Source: Bacteroidia bacterium (GTDB taxonomy: Bacteria; Bacteroidota; Bacteroidia; Bacteroidales; Azobacteroidaceae). Taken from it: DNA of 39,104 nucleotides. A program made the translations under genes and the position numbers. The DNA is taken from the NCBI GenBank assembly GCA_025996865.1, contig BNTV01000038.1, forward strand, positions 1 through 39,104, in the 5' to 3' direction. Position 1 is the first letter of the stretch, and each line of letters begins with the position of its first letter. The notes beneath the pieces were generated by a model. It was given only the letters and a program-made list of their open reading frames with translations, did not search any database and was not told where the DNA came from. Positions 34,919 to 39,104 of the stretch are shown here, one piece after another.

Positions 34919-36186
34919 AAATAATTCACGGCTACCCGCCTACCTACAATGCTGGATCGGAAGTTTACAGCCAATCAGTCTGTAATGAACTATCAAAGAA
35001 ACACAAGGTTTCGGTTTTCACGCGCGAAGAAAATTTGTATGCTCCCGATTTTTCCATTCGCCACGAAAAACAAAGCGACAATTTGGATTTGTACATTGTT
35101 AATAATCCACAGGGCAAAGACGGCTACCGACATAAGCAAATGGATGATAATTTTGCCGATTTGTTAAAAACTATAAAACCTGATATTGCCTATATTGGAC
35201 ACCTCAATCACCTTTCAACAGGGCTTGTAGATGAACTCAATAAACAAAAGATTCCAATCATTTTCATGCTGCATGATTATTGGTTAATGTGCCCAAGAGG
35301 TCAATTTTTAACCCGAAGTATCGGGAAGAAAGACAATTTTCAGGTTTGCAACGGACAAGATGACCACAAATGTGCCTGCAATTGTTACGAAGTTTATTTT
35401 AGTGGCAAAGAAACTGAAAGAGAACAGGATATTGCTGCATGGACAAATTGGATAAATCGCAGAATGATTGAAACAAAAGCTATTATCAACAAAATAGATT
35501 TGTTTATTGCACCTGCAAAATATCTACGAAATCGCTTTATCAACGATTTTAGTATTCCTGAGAACAAAATCATTTACCTTGATTACGGTTTTCCTATTGA
35601 ATATCTGACGCAAACCGAAAAATCAAAAGACAAAACCAATTTCACTTTTGGCTATATTGGGACTCATATTCCCGCAAAGGGGGTGAATTTGTTGATTGAA
35701 GCATTTAAACGAATTGAACAACCGGCAACACTGAAAATATTCGGGCGCGAAAATGGACAAAGCACAAAAGCATTGAAAAAAATGGCGGAAACTTCGCATA
35801 ATCCTATTGAGTTTTGCGGCGAGTATGTGAATAAAAACTTGGCAAATACAGTTTTTGCCAATGTCGATTGTATTGTTGTACCTTCAATTTGGGCAGAAAA
35901 TTCGCCGCTTGTCATCCACGAGGCACAGGAGTGCAAAGTGCCTGTGATTACGGCAAATTATGGTGGAATGTGCGAGTATGTAAATCATAAAGTAAATGGA
36001 TTGTTATTTAATCACCGAGATATAAATTCATTGGCAGAACAAATGAAATGGGCGGTTGAACACCCTGTCGAGATGCAGCGTTTGGGCAATCGTGGCTACC
36101 TGTATTCCGAAGGCGGCAAAGTGCCTGATATTGAAAATCATTGTGTTGAACTTTTAAAACTCTTTGAAAATGTCAGAACAAAATAA
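34906..36186 (+). CDS. GT4-family glycosyltransferase in the viperin operon
   Basis: A 426-residue retaining GT-B glycosyltransferase. The N-terminal acceptor domain begins IIHGYPPTYNAGSEVYSQSV, containing the GT4 pocket motif. The C-terminal donor domain has FGYIGTHIPAKGVNLLIEAF and SPLVIHEAQECKVPVITANYGG, the latter with the conserved Glu region. An unusual Cys-rich insert (CPRGQFL, then CNGQDDHKCACNCY, about residues 127-165) could bind zinc or an iron-sulfur cluster. The substrate is unknown. It starts inside the viperin gene (13-nt overlap) and its end overlaps the second radical SAM gene by 17 nt. This argues for a shared pathway rather than a cell-envelope role, although the latter cannot be excluded. 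Confidence 0.88.
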   Translation: MHILKIIHGYPPTYNAGSEVYSQSVCNELSKKHKVSVFTREENLYAPDFSIRHEKQSDNLDLYIVNNPQGKDGYRHKQMDDNFADLLKTIKPDIAYIGHLNHLSTGLVDELNKQKIPIIFMLHDYWLMCPRGQFLTRSIGKKDNFQVCNGQDDHKCACNCYEVYFSGKETEREQDIAAWTNWINRRMIETKAIINKIDLFIAPAKYLRNRFINDFSIPENKIIYLDYGFPIEYLTQTEKSKDKTNFTFGYIGTHIPAKGVNLLIEAFKRIEQPATLKIFGRENGQSTKALKKMAETSHNPIEFCGEYVNKNLANTVFANVDCIVVPSIWAENSPLVIHEAQECKVPVITANYGGMCEYVNHKVNGLLFNHRDINSLAEQMKWAVEHPVEMQRLGNRGYLYSEGGKVPDIENHCVELLKLFENVRTK

Positions 36187-37204
36187 ATTGTGGCGCATAA
36201 CGCTTGATACCAACCCCGAAGATTGTAATTTGCACTGTATAATGTGCGAGGAACATAGCCTGTACAGCGATTTCAAGCAAAAACTTTTTGAAACAACGGG
36301 CGTAAAATTTCGTCGAATGAAGTTTGAAATTGTTGAGAGAATTTTTGATGAAGCGGCAAAATTAGGCGTAAAAGAAATTATCCCTTCAACGATGGGCGAG
36401 CCGTTGTTGTACAAAGATATAGAACGGATTTTTGAATTGTCGCAAAAGCATAATATCAAAATCAACCTCACGACAAACGGTACTTTTCCCAAGAAATCGG
36501 TAGAAGAATGGGCAAAAATCATTATCCCCAATACGACCGACATAAAAATCAGTTGGAACGGCGCAACCACCGAAACTTCCGAAAGGATAATGACAGGCTC
36601 GAATTTCCAAATGGCATTGGAAAACACAAAGAAACTGATTGTTCTCCGAAACGCCCATTTTGAAAAAACAGGTTATTTCTGCCGTATTACTTTCCAACTG
36701 ACTTTTATGCAAAACAATATGCACGAGTTAGCTGACATTGTGAAACTTGCCGCCGAAATTGGAGTTGATAGAGTCAAGGGACACCACCTTTGGACACATT
36801 TCGCTGAAATCGAAAATCTGTCAATGAAAGCCACGAAAGAAAGCGTTGCAAAGTGGAACGAGTATGTAAAACAGGCATACGAGGCACAGGAAAAATACTG
36901 CAAACCAAACGGCGAGAAAGCTTTGTTGGAAAACATTTTACCTTTGTCTGATAACGAAAAAACGGAAGTTCCCGAAAGTTATGAATGTCCGTTTTTAGAA
37001 AAAGAACTTTGGATTTCCGCAACTGGAAAAGTTTCTCCCTGCTGTGCTCCCGACAACCTTCGGCAATCGTTGGGCGATTTTGGAAATGTCGAAACAACAA
37101 CGATACAAGAAGTTTTAGCAAGTCCGATTTACAGGAAACTTGTTGAAAACTATAAAAACGTTGAATTATGTAAAACTTGTAATATGCGTAAACCATTATG
37201 TTAG
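36170..37204 (+). CDS. Radical SAM/SPASM-domain enzyme
   Basis: A radical SAM protein of 344 residues. The cluster motif is CNLHCIMC (Cys19, Cys23, Cys26), followed by a variant STMGEP in place of GGEP, and INLTTNGTF. The C-terminal region has ECPFLEKELWISATGKVSPCCAPDN and ends CKTCNMRKPLC, a SPASM/twitch-type auxiliary-cluster region. Such enzymes modify peptides, sugars or other small molecules; no substrate can be assigned. I chose the ATG at 36170; a TTG six nucleotides earlier is possible. It overlaps the glycosyltransferase gene by 17 nt and the phosphatase gene by 7 nt. It has no visible precursor peptide gene beside it. Confidence 0.88.
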   Translation: MSEQNKLWRITLDTNPEDCNLHCIMCEEHSLYSDFKQKLFETTGVKFRRMKFEIVERIFDEAAKLGVKEIIPSTMGEPLLYKDIERIFELSQKHNIKINLTTNGTFPKKSVEEWAKIIIPNTTDIKISWNGATTETSERIMTGSNFQMALENTKKLIVLRNAHFEKTGYFCRITFQLTFMQNNMHELADIVKLAAEIGVDRVKGHHLWTHFAEIENLSMKATKESVAKWNEYVKQAYEAQEKYCKPNGEKALLENILPLSDNEKTEVPESYECPFLEKELWISATGKVSPCCAPDNLRQSLGDFGNVETTTIQEVLASPIYRKLVENYKNVELCKTCNMRKPLC

Positions 37205-37785
37205 AACAAATCAAAAAATATTCTGAAAACGATAAAATTTCTCTTTTAATTCGCCACGCCGACCGCGACAAAATTCCCGCAGGCGAATTTGGAAACGATG
37301 TTTTGCTTAATGAAAAAGGCGAAGAACGAGCATTGAGCTTCGGTAAAAGTTTGTCGGAGTTGAAAATAAACAAGATTTTCACAAGTCCTGTTCAACGCTG
37401 TGTTCAGACAGCGGAATATATTACAAAAGGTTACGGAAAATCGCTTGAAATAACACAATCGCACGAACTTGGCGACCCCGGATTGCACATTTCAGACGAC
37501 CAAGTAGCAGGAAAATTCTTTCTAACAGAAGGATTTGACGAATTATATTACAGAATTACGCACAACATTGACATTCCGGGAATAAGCGTAACGAAAGAAT
37601 TTAACACAAATATGACTGATTTTTTGACTGAAAACAGCAAAGAAAACGGCTTAACTATATTTGTCACACACGATTTACTGGTTGCTCACTATCATTTCAG
37701 TATTAATGGGAAAATTTACCCAAAAGACGATTGGGTAAAATATTTAGGTGGTTTAATACTTAAAAACGGCAAATATGAAGAATGA
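37198..37785 (+). CDS. Histidine phosphatase (phosphoglycerate mutase-like)
   Basis: A 195-residue cytosolic phosphatase of the histidine phosphatase superfamily. LLIRHADRDKI carries the phospho-acceptor His20 of the RH(G/A) motif. TSPVQRCVQTAEY supplies the second phosphate-binding Arg (67), and FVTHDLLVAHYH holds the second catalytic His late in the chain. Family members act on sugar phosphates, nucleotides or protein phosphates. In this operon a nucleotide or sugar-phosphate substrate is an attractive guess. It overlaps its upstream neighbour by 7 nt and the methyltransferase gene by 11 nt. Confidence 0.88.
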   Translation: MLEQIKKYSENDKISLLIRHADRDKIPAGEFGNDVLLNEKGEERALSFGKSLSELKINKIFTSPVQRCVQTAEYITKGYGKSLEITQSHELGDPGLHISDDQVAGKFFLTEGFDELYYRITHNIDIPGISVTKEFNTNMTDFLTENSKENGLTIFVTHDLLVAHYHFSINGKIYPKDDWVKYLGGLILKNGKYEE

Positions 37786-38731
37786 ATTGAAAAATATGTT
37801 TACAGAACATTGGAAATATTTTGCCGTCAATGCCGCTTGCAAGTTGAATTTGTTTGATGCGTTGGAAAATTCTAAAACTGTAAAGGAATTAGCCAATGAA
37901 TTGAATTTGCACGAAAAAAATCTTGTAACATTGCTTTCGGCATTGTGTAATAACGATTTTTTGAAATACACAAATAGCAAATTCAGTTTAACAGCAAAAT
38001 CGGAATTGCTTACCGACAAGCACCCCGAAAGTTTGAAATACGCTTGTATGAATTGGGCAGGCGAACACTTGACTGCGTGGCAGAATCTTGATTATTCCAT
38101 ACGAACAGGGCAAAGTGCTTTTGAAAACTTGTATCAAAGTAATTTCTTTGATTATTTAGACAAGCACCCAGATAAGTTAGGCGACTATCATAAGGCGATG
38201 TTTGAATACGCAAGAGATGATTACAAACATTTGCCAGAATTGGTAGATTTCAGTGTACATAAATCCGTTTTGGATTGTGGCGGCGGTTACGGCGCAGCGA
38301 TAAATGCAGTTAAAGAAAAGTTTCCTCAAATTGAATGTTATTTGTTTGATTTGCCGAAAGTAGTTGAAAGTATAAAAGTTATAAATATTCAAAAGATTGG
38401 CGGCAGTTTCTTTGAAACAATTCCGCAAGTTGCCGAAGCAATTATTTTGTCGAGGGTATTGCACGATTGGGAGGACGAAAAAGCAAAGTTGATTTTACAA
38501 AATTGCTTTGCTGCATTGCCGAAAGGCGGAACGCTTTATGTAATTGAAAATTGCGCCGACAAAATTAATATTGATTTGTCATTGCTTTCACTCAATATGG
38601 CTGTGATGTGCCAAAGTTTCGAGCGAACTTCTACTGAATACATTGACCTTGTACAATCAGCAAGATTTGTGTTTCAAAAAAACATAAAACTCAATGAATT
38701 ACAAACCGTTTTAATCTTTAAAAAATTATGA
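37775..38731 (+). CDS. SAM-dependent O-methyltransferase-like protein
   Basis: A 318-residue class I methyltransferase of the COMT/hydroxyindole O-methyltransferase type (Methyltransf_2). An N-terminal winged-helix dimerisation domain covers about 1-95 (LFDALENSKTVKELANELNLHEKNLVT is split here into LFDALENS and KELANELNLHEKNL). The SAM-binding motif SVLDCGGGYGAA is at about 164-175, and SRVLHDWEDEKA (226-237) includes the conserved His of O-methyltransferases (His230). Methylation target unknown; a small-molecule hydroxyl is likely by family. It overlaps the phosphatase gene by 11 nt and the next gene by 4 nt (ATGA), so all members are translationally coupled. Confidence 0.88.
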   Translation: MKNELKNMFTEHWKYFAVNAACKLNLFDALENSKTVKELANELNLHEKNLVTLLSALCNNDFLKYTNSKFSLTAKSELLTDKHPESLKYACMNWAGEHLTAWQNLDYSIRTGQSAFENLYQSNFFDYLDKHPDKLGDYHKAMFEYARDDYKHLPELVDFSVHKSVLDCGGGYGAAINAVKEKFPQIECYLFDLPKVVESIKVINIQKIGGSFFETIPQVAEAIILSRVLHDWEDEKAKLILQNCFAALPKGGTLYVIENCADKINIDLSLLSLNMAVMCQSFERTSTEYIDLVQSARFVFQKNIKLNELQTVLIFKKL

Positions 38732-39104
38732 ATTGGCAACAAATAACAGTATCCCCCGACAACACGCACTTTCTTTTTGAGAGCAACCCGATTTTCGACA
38801 AGCGTTTTATCGAAGTATTGAAATTCCATACGCCCGGATTTGCACCTGTAAAAGATGAAACAGGGGCGTATCATATTGACAGTAACGGAAATCCTTTGTA
38901 TTCTGAACGATATAGTCGAACTTTCGGCTATTACTGCAATCGTGCCGCCGTTATCCAAAAGCAAAACTGGTTTCATATCAACGAACAAGGCAAAAGAGTT
39001 TACCCACAAAACTATGCATGGACAGGCAATTTTCAAGAAAATTTTTGCACAGTAAGAGATTTTGATGGCAATTATTTTCATATTGATTTGCAGGGAAATA
39101 GGAT
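38728..39104 (+). CDS. WG-repeat-like protein, cut by the window edge
   Basis: The frame opens at the ATG at 38728, overlapping the methyltransferase stop by 4 nt, and stays open to the last base (125 codons seen), so the gene continues beyond the window. The visible part contains repeated short units of about 22-30 residues with aromatic and HID/HIN motifs (YHIDSNGNPLYSERYS, WFHINEQGKRVYPQNYA, YFHIDLQGNR). These resemble WG/KWG-type beta-repeat proteins. No signal peptide is seen. Function unknown; such repeats usually mediate binding. Confidence 0.7.
   Translation, partial: MNWQQITVSPDNTHFLFESNPIFDKRFIEVLKFHTPGFAPVKDETGAYHIDSNGNPLYSERYSRTFGYYCNRAAVIQKQNWFHINEQGKRVYPQNYAWTGNFQENFCTVRDFDGNYFHIDLQGNR

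Overview
The window looks like a chromosome segment of a Bacteroidota organism, most likely of the order Bacteroidales. The evidence is two SusC/SusD pairs, a hybrid two-component system (HTCS) regulator, a C-terminal type IX secretion (T9SS) sorting domain, and several promoters with the Bacteroidetes -7 motif TAnnTTTG. The genus cannot be told from the sequence alone.

Region 1 (1-1087) is a degenerate junction: palindromic repeat-like DNA, a small membrane protein gene, and the remnant of a helix-turn-helix gene. Region 2 (1088-17110, all minus strand) is a polysaccharide/glycoprotein utilisation locus (PUL). In transcription order it holds a serine beta-lactamase-fold hydrolase, a GH105-type unsaturated glycuronidase, SusC, SusD, a lipoprotein with Ig-like and F5/8C domains, a large M60-like (mucinase-type) metallopeptidase with a T9SS tail, a GH2 glycosidase and a GH29 alpha-L-fucosidase. 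Region 3 (17347-26649) is a second SusC/SusD pair on the plus strand, facing a convergent HTCS. Its SusC carries a run of 13 G inside the signal peptide coding sequence. As sequenced, this puts the start out of frame, which is the signature of a phase-variable ON/OFF switch.

Region 4 (26706-31546) is ordinary chromosome: rmuC with a small secreted protein, a PaaK-like CoA ligase, and a TlpA-type thioredoxin lipoprotein. Region 5 (from 31559 to the right edge) appears to be an inserted, more AT-rich island. It begins with an orphan tRNA 3' end (T-arm plus acceptor strand), which is the expected scar of an integrative element.

The island holds the most exciting content. A divergently transcribed regulator of the RtcR type (CARF-like sensor, sigma-54 AAA+ domain, HTH) faces a textbook sigma-54 promoter (TGGCACG-N4-TTGCA at 33691-33706). 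That promoter drives a tightly overlapping operon: a small DUF4258-like protein, a prokaryotic viperin (pVip), a GT4 glycosyltransferase, a second radical SAM/SPASM enzyme, a histidine phosphatase, an O-methyltransferase-like enzyme and a truncated WG-repeat-like protein. My inference is an inducible antiviral system in which a signal sensed by the CARF domain switches on viperin, and the co-expressed tailoring enzymes modify the ddh-nucleotide or a second product. The viperin and RtcR assignments rest on clear motifs. The joint pathway is a hypothesis.
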